Positions 1 to 4,103 of a stretch of DNA of 5,570 nucleotides are shown piece by piece. A program made the position numbers and the translations under genes. Source of the stretch: Chloroflexota bacterium (GTDB lineage: Bacteria; Chloroflexota; Anaerolineae; UBA1429); assembly GCA_012515695.1 (NCBI GenBank), contig JAAYXX010000495.1, forward strand, positions 1 to 5,570. Direction: 5' to 3'. Below the pieces are notes generated by a model, which was given only the letters and a program-made list of their open reading frames with translations, was not told the origin of the DNA and did not search any database. Each line of letters opens with the position of its first letter. Position 1 is the stretch's first letter.

Positions 1-68
1 TGAACCGTTATCAGACGCAGGGGCGACGACTGGGAGATCGTCTTCCCCACACGCGTGGGGGTGAACCG
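1..68 (+). CRISPR. Leader-distal end of a type I-E style CRISPR array
   Basis: Bases 1-7 (TGAACCG) are the end of a repeat cut by the window edge. Bases 8-39 are a 32-base spacer, and 40-68 is a complete 29-base repeat beginning GTCTTCCCC and ending GTGAACCG. The 61-base period (29+32) and the repeat's hairpin (CCCCAC, loop ACGC, GTGGGG) are the standard geometry of subtype I-E. The 3' end GTGAACCG would be the 8-base crRNA 5' handle, so the array is transcribed left to right, with its leader and any cas genes outside the window to the left. No further regular 61-base unit follows base 68, so this is the old, leader-distal end. With only one whole repeat visible, the array itself is inferred from spacing and repeat type. 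Confidence 0.85.
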
Positions 69-85
69 CTACTCAAGGGAGAAGG

Positions 86-310
86 ATGGATCAAATGAAG
101 CACACGAAACACACGAAAGAGGAGCGTGAACGGCGCATTCGGGAGATTATGGAGATGTACGGCAAGTCTCACGTGGAGGCCACGTTCATCTATCGCATCA
201 TCATCGGCGAGATAGACGGCGATATCATGATGGAAGGCGAGCCGCACCCCTACGAACTTCTCGGTAAGGGGGCCATTCGCGGGCCGGGGATCGATGAGGA
301 GGAGGAGTAG
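86..310 (+). CDS. Small hypothetical protein, acidic C-terminus
   Basis: This 74-residue ORF begins 17 bases after the intact CRISPR repeat. A purine-rich ribosome site (AAGGGAGAAGG, 75-85) fits either the ATG at 86 or, with better spacing, the in-frame ATG at 95 (MKHTKHTKEE). The N-terminal third is highly charged and probably helical (K/E/R rich, residues 4-26). A middle part carries an isoleucine-rich stretch (FIYRIIIGEIDGDI), and the C-terminus ends in a run of acidic residues (DEEEE). There is no signal peptide or clear membrane segment. I recognise no family. Its size, close packing with the next ORF (stop at 310, next start at 316) and setting suggest a phage or other mobile-element accessory gene, which is inference only. 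Confidence 0.55.
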   Translation: MDQMKHTKHTKEERERRIREIMEMYGKSHVEATFIYRIIIGEIDGDIMMEGEPHPYELLGKGAIRGPGIDEEEE

Positions 311-315
311 GGGGG

Positions 316-495
316 ATGGTCGTAGAACTCTCAGGCATGCGCGCCTTTGTGGTAGACGACCCCTACGTCCAGGCGCCGGTGATGGTGCTTGCCAAAGACA
401 TTACCGAGGCCACGCGCCTGTTGCAGCAAGCGGATAAGGGATACGCGGATCTCGTGCATAGTATGCACGAGTCTTCCCAACACGCGTGGGGGTGA
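316..495 (+). CDS. Short hypothetical protein ending inside a CRISPR-like repeat
   Basis: A 59-residue ORF starts 5 bases after the stop of the preceding gene, with GGAGGAGGAG just upstream (about 298-307). It begins MVVELSGMRAFVVDDPY and contains a likely beta strand (APVMVLA) followed by a helix (DITEATRLLQQAD). The reading frame runs into the repeat copy at 471-499: the last residues (SSQHAWG) and the TGA stop (493-495) are encoded by the repeat. The true C-terminus may therefore have been replaced by repeat sequence, or the repeat may have grown at a gene end. An alternative start is ATG 337 (MRAFVV). No family is recognised. The tight spacing to both neighbours supports an operon of small genes. 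Confidence 0.45.
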   Translation: MVVELSGMRAFVVDDPYVQAPVMVLAKDITEATRLLQQADKGYADLVHSMHESSQHAWG

Positions 496-499
496 ACCT
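471..499 (+). repeat. Isolated degenerate CRISPR repeat copy
   Basis: Aligned to the repeat at 40-68, 27 of 29 bases match. The changes are C to A at repeat position 9 and G to T at the last position. The first change breaks one pair of the hairpin stem (CCCAAC against GTGGGG) and the second alters the last base of the crRNA handle. The copy is in the same orientation as the array but 402 bases from the previous repeat, not 32, and the intervening DNA carries two ORFs. It overlaps the end of the ORF at 316-495, and its TGA is that ORF's stop. It could be a decayed terminal repeat separated from the array by an insertion, or a solitary repeat unit carried by a mobile element. Confidence 0.85.
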
Positions 500-514
500 T
501 ACAGAGGGTAGAGT

Positions 515-748
515 ATGGCTGACAAATATCCGAAGGGGTTGGACACGGAGCCGTATGTGACTCCGTATAGTCCGGTTTGTGTGTACTGCCGCCACATTCG
601 CCAGAGCGGCTATGGGCGCGTTTGTGACGCCTTCCCCGAAGGCATACCGCTGCCGATTTGGGAAGGCGAGCATGATCACCGGCAGCCCTATCCCGGCGAT
701 CACGGCATCCAGTTCGCCCCGCACCCGGATAGCATACGCCGGGGGTGA
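515..748 (+). CDS. Small cysteine-containing conserved hypothetical protein
   Basis: A 77-residue protein, with an AGAGGG ribosome site (503-508) 6 bases before the ATG. It carries a CxxC pair (Cys22, Cys25, in VCVYCRH), a third cysteine at 37 (GRVCDAFP) and His/Asp residues (Asp54-His55, then PYPGDHGI), so metal binding is plausible. The order of motifs (CxxCRH, then CDAFPEGIP, then an E/D-rich DHRxPYPGDHGI segment) resembles a widespread family of short uncharacterised bacterial and phage proteins. This is from memory of the pattern, and no function is established. It starts 15 bases after the isolated repeat at 471-499, and its stop TGA (746-748) lies inside another repeat-like tail. Coding is well supported by the motif pattern. 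Confidence 0.7.
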   Translation: MADKYPKGLDTEPYVTPYSPVCVYCRHIRQSGYGRVCDAFPEGIPLPIWEGEHDHRQPYPGDHGIQFAPHPDSIRRG

Positions 749-752
749 ACCG
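736..752 (+). repeat. Possible CRISPR repeat remnant at a gene end
   Basis: The 12 bases GGGGGTGAACCG (741-752) are identical to the 3' end of the array repeat. They are preceded by ACGC(C), which matches the repeat's ACGC(GT) if one base is deleted. The 5' half of the repeat is not recognisable. As in the copy at 471-499, the internal TGA is the stop codon of the upstream ORF. The G-rich part could also serve as a ribosome site for the ATG at 755. It may be a third, strongly decayed repeat. A chance match of this length cannot be excluded, although it is unlikely at exactly this type of location. Confidence 0.4.
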
Positions 753-754
753 AC

Positions 755-829
755 ATGCCCGCCGAAAACGTCCCTGGCCGTAAACACGAAAAACGGCCAG
801 AAGCACAAGCGTCTTCTGGCCGTGATTAA
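755..829 (+). CDS. Possible truncated ORF stub running into a tRNA terminator
   Basis: A 24-residue frame (MPAENVPGRKHEKR...) starts 6 bases after the previous stop, with GGGGGTG (741-747) at good ribosome-site distance. From about codon 12 it is encoded by the minus-strand terminator hairpin of the neighbouring tRNA gene, so the second half is unlikely to be selected protein. The simplest reading is the 5' end of a further small gene of the left block that was cut off where the block meets the tRNA locus. It may also be a non-coding frame. Confidence 0.2.
   Translation: MPAENVPGRKHEKRPEAQASSGRD
789..823 (-). terminator. Intrinsic terminator of the CAT tRNA gene
   Basis: A perfect 11-base-pair inverted repeat (ACGGCCAGAAG at 793-803, CTTCTGGCCGT at 813-823) with a 9-base loop. 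Read on the minus strand, the stem is followed by a T run (complement of A789-A793). It lies 14 bases beyond the 3' end of the minus-strand tRNA, as expected for its terminator. Confidence 0.85.
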
Positions 830-837
830 GCTATCTG

Positions 838-909
838 TGGCGGCGACTAGATTTGAACTAGTGACCAAGGGCTTATGAGTCCCCTGCTCTGCCGCTGAGC
901 TACGCCGCC
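838..909 (-). tRNA. tRNA with CAT anticodon (elongator Met or Ile2)
   Basis: The minus strand folds as a 72-base tRNA: acceptor GGCGGCG/CGCCGCC, D stem GCTC/GAGC, anticodon loop CTCATAA with CAT at 875-877, a five-base variable loop TGGTC, T stem ACTAG/CTAGT with loop TTCAAAT, and discriminator A at 838. CCA is not encoded. A fully paired 1:72 position and C11:G24 rule out the initiator type. The stretch around the anticodon (GCAGGGGACTCATAAGCCC) resembles tRNA-Ile2 of E. coli as much as elongator tRNA-Met, so Met versus Ile (lysidine-modified CAT) cannot be settled by eye. The anticodon stem has an A31 x G39 mismatch and a G27-T43 wobble. It is transcribed from its own promoter (955-982) and followed by its own terminator. 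Confidence 0.93.
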
Positions 910-954
910 ATTTGGATGGTATTCGCGCGGAACACCATCTCCAACATCGCGCTT

Positions 955-982
955 ATTATACGAGAAAAGCGCGCGTTGTCAA
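955..982 (-). promoter_or_regulatory. Consensus sigma-70 type promoter for the CAT tRNA
   Basis: On the minus strand, TTGACA (977-982) and TATAAT (955-960) are separated by 16 bases. Both hexamers are perfect consensus. Transcription should start near 948, giving a precursor leader of about 39 bases before the tRNA. That leader contains a hairpin (916-924 with 930-938, one G-T pair). An inverted repeat CGCGCTT/AAGCGCG (948-954 and 967-973) brackets the -10 box. Confidence 0.88.
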
Positions 983-1015
983 ACGGCCCGCTCCGAACTA
1001 TCCTGGCGCAAAGCC

Positions 1016-1044
1016 TTGACACCCTCTGCTCGACGTGTTATGAT
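1016..1044 (+). promoter_or_regulatory. Strong promoter of the SRPBCC-dehydrogenase operon
   Basis: TTGACA (1016-1021) and TATGAT (1039-1044) are 17 bases apart, one base short of a perfect sigma-70 type promoter. Start of transcription is expected near 1051. The next convincing gene on this strand begins at 1288, so the promoter most likely serves the two-gene operon through a long leader. It is divergent from the tRNA promoter at 955-982, with 33 bases between the two -35 boxes. Confidence 0.75.
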
Positions 1045-1050
1045 GACGGC

Positions 1051-1287
1051 GGTTGGCATAAGTACGGGCGCATGTATGCGGGGCGAATTGTTCCCGAACG
1101 GGCCTGCGTTCGTCATAGCTGATCGTAATGGCTCTTTCCCCGGTGCGTTCCTCTTTCTTGCATCCCTTTATTCTCAATAAGCTGCTTGAGGTTCCACCTT
1201 CTCTATCGCCGACGGGCCGCTGCCGTGTTGAGCCGGGTTTGGCGCGTGGGGCCAGGACCCCCGTGTACTCATACAGGAGGATAGGTG
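1051..1287 (+). other. Long 5' leader without a recognised element
   Basis: About 235 transcribed bases lie between the predicted start site and the GTG at 1288. I see a hairpin CGAACG-ggcctg-CGTTCG (1095-1100 with 1107-1112) and a GGGG/CCCC pairing close to the ribosome site (about 1248-1261), but no pattern of a riboswitch class known to me and no terminator with a T run. Small frames (1072-1122 and one from ATG 1128) lack ribosome sites. Post-transcriptional control is possible but unproven. Confidence 0.35.
1275..1280 (+). promoter_or_regulatory. Ribosome binding site deciding the GTG start at 1288
   Basis: AGGAGG is a perfect Shine-Dalgarno core. Two GTG codons follow directly (1285 and 1288). 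The second has the better spacing of 7 bases, against 4 for the first. The first ATG (1324) has no ribosome site. Confidence 0.75.
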
Positions 1288-2100
1288 GTGCAGTCTAGGA
1301 GCTATGTGGAATCGAATGTGAACATGGGCCAGACCGAGCGCATCCTCTCGCTGGTTGGGGGGGCTGCGATGGTCTTGCAGTCCCTGACGCGCAAGGGATG
1401 GATTGGCAAGGCGGCTATGGCGGTTGGCGGGGCGCTGCTCTTGCGGCGGGGGATAACGGGCTATTGCCCGATCTATGCGACGCTGGATATTGACCGCGTG
1501 GGGCCAAGTGGCCGCGAGGGTATTCTGGCGCAAAAGGCGATCACCATCAACCGGCCCAGAGACGAGGTCTATCGCGCCTGGCGGCATTTCGAGCAGTTCC
1601 CGCGCTCGGCGAACTATATACCGACGGAACCAACTCTCGAACGGGGGAATGGTGGCCATGCCACTCGTAACTCCCAGACCCCGCTGGACCTGGCGCTGGT
1701 ATGGGATACTGAAATCACAGAGGAGCGGCAGAATGAGCAGATTTCGTGGCAATCGCTGCCGGGGTCGCTGGTGCATGGCCGAGGCTCGGTGACTTTTTCC
1801 GATGCGCCAGGGAACCGGGGCACGGAGGTGCGTGTCCAGTTTGCCTATGACCCGCCCGGCGGAACCCCCTCGGTGGCGCTGGCCAAGCTGTTCGGCGGCG
1901 GCCCCGAACAGCAGGTGGGCGAAGACCTGCGCCGCTTCAAGCAGATGATGGAGGCGGGCGAGGTCTCGACAATCTACGGCCAGACTTCCGGGCGAGTTGA
2001 CGAGGTCAAGGCAGAGCGGGCACAGCTTTATGAACAACGGCGCTACCCCGAAAGCATTGAGGTTCCGCAGGTCGAGCGGATGAGGGAGGGAAACGACTGA
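1288..2100 (+). CDS. YgaP-type (DUF2892) membrane-anchored SRPBCC/cyclase-like protein
   Basis: A 270-residue protein with two parts. Residues about 9-68 (NVNMGQTERILSLVGGAAMV ... RRGITGYCPIYATL) match the YgaP-type transmembrane domain (DUF2892), with two short hydrophobic helices and the typical GxxGYCPIY end. Residues about 78-225 look like a START/Bet v1-type SRPBCC (polyketide cyclase/dehydrase-like) domain, with the typical opening (KAITINRPRDEVYRAWRHFEQFPR), a central WDTEITEE...ISWQSLPGS stretch and a C-terminal helix (GEDLRRFKQMMEAGE). Such domains bind hydrophobic ligands in a deep pocket, and the substrate here is unknown. The charged tail is probably disordered. Its stop overlaps the start of the dehydrogenase gene by one base (TGATG), indicating translational coupling. 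The pairing suggests a joint role in handling a small, perhaps lipophilic, alcohol or aldehyde, which is inference. Confidence 0.88.
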   Translation: MQSRSYVESNVNMGQTERILSLVGGAAMVLQSLTRKGWIGKAAMAVGGALLLRRGITGYCPIYATLDIDRVGPSGREGILAQKAITINRPRDEVYRAWRHFEQFPRSANYIPTEPTLERGNGGHATRNSQTPLDLALVWDTEITEERQNEQISWQSLPGSLVHGRGSVTFSDAPGNRGTEVRVQFAYDPPGGTPSVALAKLFGGGPEQQVGEDLRRFKQMMEAGEVSTIYGQTSGRVDEVKAERAQLYEQRRYPESIEVPQVERMREGND

Positions 2101-3296
2101 TGAAAGCGGTCTGTTGGCATGGGCGGTCGGATGTGCGCGTGGAAGATGTGCCTGAGCCTATCCTGTTGAACCCGCGTGACGCTATTGTCCAGGTGACGTT
2201 GACAGCCATCTGCGGCTCGGACTTGCACCTGTACGATGGCTTTGTGCCCACGATGGTGCCGGGCGATATCCTGGGGCACGAGTTCGTGGGACGGGTCGTC
2301 GAGGTCGGCTCTGAGGTCAAGCGCCTGCAACCGGGCGACCGCGTGGTGGTGCCTTTTGCCATTTCGTGCGGCGCGTGCTCTTTTTGTGAGAGCGAGCAGT
2401 GGTCGCTGTGTGATAACTCGAACCCCAACGCCGCGATAGCTGAGACACTCTATGGGTATTCCCCGGCGGGCATCTATGGGTATTCGCACGCTTTCGGCGG
2501 CTATGCGGGCGGCCAGGCGGAGTATGTGCGGGTTCCCTATGCCGATGTGGGGCCGATCAGGGTTCCCGACGAACTGAGCGACGAGCAGGCGATTACCCTC
2601 GCCGATATTTTCCCCACGGGCTATATGGCCGCGGAACAGGCGAACATTCAGCCGGGGGATGTAGTCGCGGTGTGGGGCTGCGGTCCTGTGGGGCAGATGG
2701 CTATCAAGAGCGCCTACCTGCTGGGCGCGGAGCGAGTGATCGCCATTGACCGGATCAAGGAGCGGTTGCAGATGGCCCGCGATCAGGCGGGGGCAGAGGT
2801 GATCAACCGCGAGGGCCGCGACGTGGTCGAAACCCTCAAGCAGATGACGGCGGGACGTGGCCCCGATGTGTGCATCGATGCGGTGGGGATGGAAGCCCAC
2901 GTGGGCAGCGTCCTGGCGGTGGTGGATCGGATCAAGCAGGCCGCGCGAATCGAAACGGGCCGCCCGGTGGCGTTGCGCGAGGCCATCCAGGCTTGCCGCA
3001 AGGGGGGCGTCGTGTCGCTGGCCGGGGTGTATGGCGGCTTTTTGGATACGATCCCCTTTGGTGCGGCTTTTAACAAGGGGCTGAGCCTCAAGATGGGGCA
3101 AACCCATGTGCAACGCTATCTGCGGCCACTGCTCGAACGCATACAGAGAGGCGAGATTGATCCCTCGTTTGTGATTACCCACCGGTTGCCGATGGAAGAT
3201 GCGCCCTATGGCTATCGACTGTTTCGCGAAAAGGCGGATGGTTGCGTCAAGGTGGTGCTGGAGCCTGACCACAATGGCGGGGCGATGGCCCAATAG
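2100..3296 (+). CDS. Zinc-dependent medium-chain alcohol dehydrogenase, formaldehyde-dehydrogenase-like
   Basis: A 398-residue member of the MDR superfamily: NAD(P)-dependent oxidation of an alcohol (or hydroxymethyl adduct) or the reverse reaction, expected in the cytoplasm. Visible features are the catalytic zinc ligands Cys38 (AICGSDLH) and His60-Glu61 (LGHEFVG), the structural zinc cysteines Cys90, Cys93, Cys96 and Cys104, a Rossmann motif GCGPVG (193-198), and Asp217 at the end of the second strand (VIAIDR), which favours NAD over NADP. Asp169 (LADIFPTGY) sits where glutathione-independent formaldehyde dehydrogenases carry their third zinc ligand. The extra segment at 270-300 and the length of nearly 400 residues fit that subgroup better than classical 340-residue ADHs. 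The start is fixed by GGGAGGG (2084-2090) and the TGATG overlap with the SRPBCC gene. Substrate is unknown. Confidence 0.93.
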   Translation: MKAVCWHGRSDVRVEDVPEPILLNPRDAIVQVTLTAICGSDLHLYDGFVPTMVPGDILGHEFVGRVVEVGSEVKRLQPGDRVVVPFAISCGACSFCESEQWSLCDNSNPNAAIAETLYGYSPAGIYGYSHAFGGYAGGQAEYVRVPYADVGPIRVPDELSDEQAITLADIFPTGYMAAEQANIQPGDVVAVWGCGPVGQMAIKSAYLLGAERVIAIDRIKERLQMARDQAGAEVINREGRDVVETLKQMTAGRGPDVCIDAVGMEAHVGSVLAVVDRIKQAARIETGRPVALREAIQACRKGGVVSLAGVYGGFLDTIPFGAAFNKGLSLKMGQTHVQRYLRPLLERIQRGEIDPSFVITHRLPMEDAPYGYRLFREKADGCVKVVLEPDHNGGAMAQ

Positions 3297-3317
3297 TGGG
3301 CCAGTCGAGCGCGGGAC

Positions 3318-3354
3318 AAAAAAAGAACGACCGGTAAATCGCCGGTCGTTCTTT
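3318..3354 (-). terminator. Intrinsic terminator of tRNA-fMet, possibly shared with the dehydrogenase
   Basis: A perfect 13-base-pair stem (AAAGAACGACCGG at 3322-3334, CCGGTCGTTCTTT at 3342-3354) with a 7-base loop. On the minus strand the stem runs into seven T residues (complement of A3318-A3324), 8 bases after the 3' end of the tRNA. On the + strand the hairpin lies 26 bases after the dehydrogenase stop codon, and its right arm ends in TTCTTT, so it may stop transcription from both sides. Confidence 0.9.
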
Positions 3355-3361
3355 GTGCCAG

Positions 3362-3433
3362 TAGCGGGGACAGGACTCGAACCTGTGACCTTTGGGTTAT
3401 GAGCCCAACGAGCTGCCACTGCTCCACCCCGCA
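3362..3433 (-). tRNA. Initiator tRNA-fMet (CAT)
   Basis: The minus strand folds into a 72-base tRNA: acceptor GCGGGG/CCCCGC, D stem GAGC/GCTC, anticodon arm TTGGGCTCATAACCCAA with CAT at 3399-3401, T arm ACAGG-TTCGAGT-CCTGT, and discriminator A at 3362. Three hallmarks mark it as the initiator: position 1:72 is an unpaired T x T, the D stem has A11:T24, and three consecutive G-C pairs (GGG/CCC) adjoin the anticodon loop. CCA is not encoded. It has its own promoter (3451-3478) and terminator (3318-3354), and is convergent with the dehydrogenase gene. Confidence 0.97.
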
Positions 3434-3450
3434 TCGTTTCAACAGGGATT

Positions 3451-3478
3451 ATTATACAGAAAAAAACCGATGTGTCAA
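3451..3478 (-). promoter_or_regulatory. Perfect consensus promoter of tRNA-fMet
   Basis: On the minus strand, TTGACA (3473-3478) and TATAAT (3451-3456) with a 16-base spacer. The predicted start near 3445 gives a leader of about 12 bases. The -35 box lies in the loop of a short inverted repeat (CCGAT at 3467-3471, ATCGG at 3479-3483, flanked by A and T runs). The layout matches that of the other tRNA promoter at 955-982, including the shared TATAATAA. Confidence 0.92.
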
Positions 3479-3549
3479 ATCGGGTTTTTCGCCTTTCGGT
3501 GTTCATTTTACGAGCGGTGCCAGGGTGTTCGGGGTGTGACAAAAGTCAA

Positions 3550-3577
3550 TTACACAAAGGCGGTCAGGTGGTATGCT
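3550..3577 (+). promoter_or_regulatory. Candidate promoter of the cupin gene
   Basis: TTACAC (3550-3555), 16 bases, TATGCT (3572-3577). Both hexamers are only moderate matches, but this is the best pair between the tRNA-fMet promoter and the cupin start. It would give a leader of about 75 bases. Confidence 0.4.
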
Positions 3578-3645
3578 GTAGGCAACTGATTGGGCGGGTT
3601 GCCCGCGACACAAAGGCCTGCTGGAAAGGCGCGCAGGCAGTCTAC

Positions 3646-3651
3646 AAGGAG
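3646..3651 (+). promoter_or_regulatory. Ribosome binding site of the cupin gene
   Basis: AAGGAG lies 7 bases before the ATG at 3659. The in-frame ATG at 3653 is only one base from it, and the longer frame opening at 3590 has no ribosome site, so the start is set at 3659. Confidence 0.75.
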
Positions 3652-3658
3652 AATGGAA

Positions 3659-3997
3659 ATGCAGATCATTCATGCGATGTCGGCCCCCGAAGTTGCCAAC
3701 CCTCACGGGGTGAGCGTACGCAAGCTGCACGATACGGAACACGCGCAAGTGAACCTGATCACGCTTCAGCCCGGCGAAGCGCTCAAGCTACACGTTACGC
3801 CGGTGGATGTCTTCTTTTACGTGGTGGCAGGGGAAGGTACGGTAGAGATTGGCGGGGAGCGGGAAACGGTGTCTGGCGGCACGTTGATCCCCAGCCCGGC
3901 GCGGATTCCCCACCGCCTGCTTAATGAGGGCGAAGGAATATTCCAGGTGTTGGTGGTGAAAACGCCGCGCCCAACGGCTTCTACCCAGGTTCTGTAG
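3659..3997 (+). CDS. Small single-domain cupin protein
   Basis: A 112-residue protein that is essentially one cupin beta-barrel. Cupin motif 1 is visible as G39-x5-H45 followed by the strand VDVFFYVVAGEGTVEIGG. Its second histidine is replaced by threonine (Thr47) and the glutamate position holds Asp50/Val51. Motif 2 is G-x5-P80-x-R-x2-H85-x3-N89 (PSPARIPHRLLN). His45 and His85 remain as possible metal ligands, so metal binding is possible but incomplete by the classical rule. Small cupins of this type (HxTPVDVFFYV) are common, and their roles range from sugar or small-molecule binding to enzymes. No substrate can be assigned. It appears to be transcribed alone and converges on the protease gene. 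Confidence 0.88.
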   Translation: MQIIHAMSAPEVANPHGVSVRKLHDTEHAQVNLITLQPGEALKLHVTPVDVFFYVVAGEGTVEIGGERETVSGGTLIPSPARIPHRLLNEGEGIFQVLVVKTPRPTASTQVL

Positions 3998-4010
3998 TTA
4001 CGTCAGCGAA

Positions 4011-4044
4011 ACGCAGTCACACCAGCACTCTGGTGTGGCTGCGT
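4011..4044 (+). terminator. Long hairpin after the cupin gene, probable terminator
   Basis: A 15-base-pair stem (ACGCAGTCACACCAG at 4011-4025, CTGGTGTGGCTGCGT at 4030-4044) with a four-base loop CACT, 13 bases after the cupin stop. The only non-Watson-Crick position (T4017 with G4038) is a G-U pair in + strand RNA but an A-C mismatch in minus-strand RNA, which suggests the structure works in the + strand transcript. No T run follows, so it may be a factor-assisted terminator or an mRNA-stabilising 3' hairpin. Confidence 0.55.
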
Positions 4045-4103
4045 GCGCTATCCGAGACCGCACGTTACACGGTACGAGAGAGCGAGTTCCCTGCCGACCC
4101 GGT

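Noticed and set aside
4..14. An 11-base match ACCGTTATCAG also present at 5523-5533 in the T-box RNA
   Set aside because: A few shared 11-mers are expected by chance in a window of this size, and the flanks do not align. The CRISPR reading of the left edge is better supported by the repeat and the 61-base period.
363..868. Two long overlapping open frames on the minus strand (363-806, 401-868)
   Set aside because: They run antisense through the repeat copy, the cysteine protein, and the tRNA or its terminator, lack ribosome sites and have no recognisable domains. The + strand frames fit better.
1128..1297. A short + strand frame from ATG 1128 (55 residues)
   Set aside because: No ribosome site, proline/arginine-rich low-information composition, and it overlaps the start of the SRPBCC gene out of frame.
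1174..2037. Long minus-strand open frame opposite the SRPBCC gene
   Set aside because: It is the mirror of a well-supported coding region in GC-rich DNA and shows no protein family features.
3467..3483. A terminator-like hairpin with A and T runs overlapping the tRNA-fMet promoter
   Set aside because: The stem has only 5 pairs and its loop is the -35 box. The A/T runs are better explained as promoter sequence.
2043..3542. 499-residue minus-strand frame opposite the dehydrogenase
   Set aside because: It crosses the tRNA-fMet gene and its terminator, and its histidine/arginine-rich sequence is the antisense of a clear zinc dehydrogenase.
3590..3658. N-terminal extension of the cupin frame
   Set aside because: No ribosome site at 3590, while AAGGAG sits at ideal distance from ATG 3659. 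The extra residues are basic and unlike the family.
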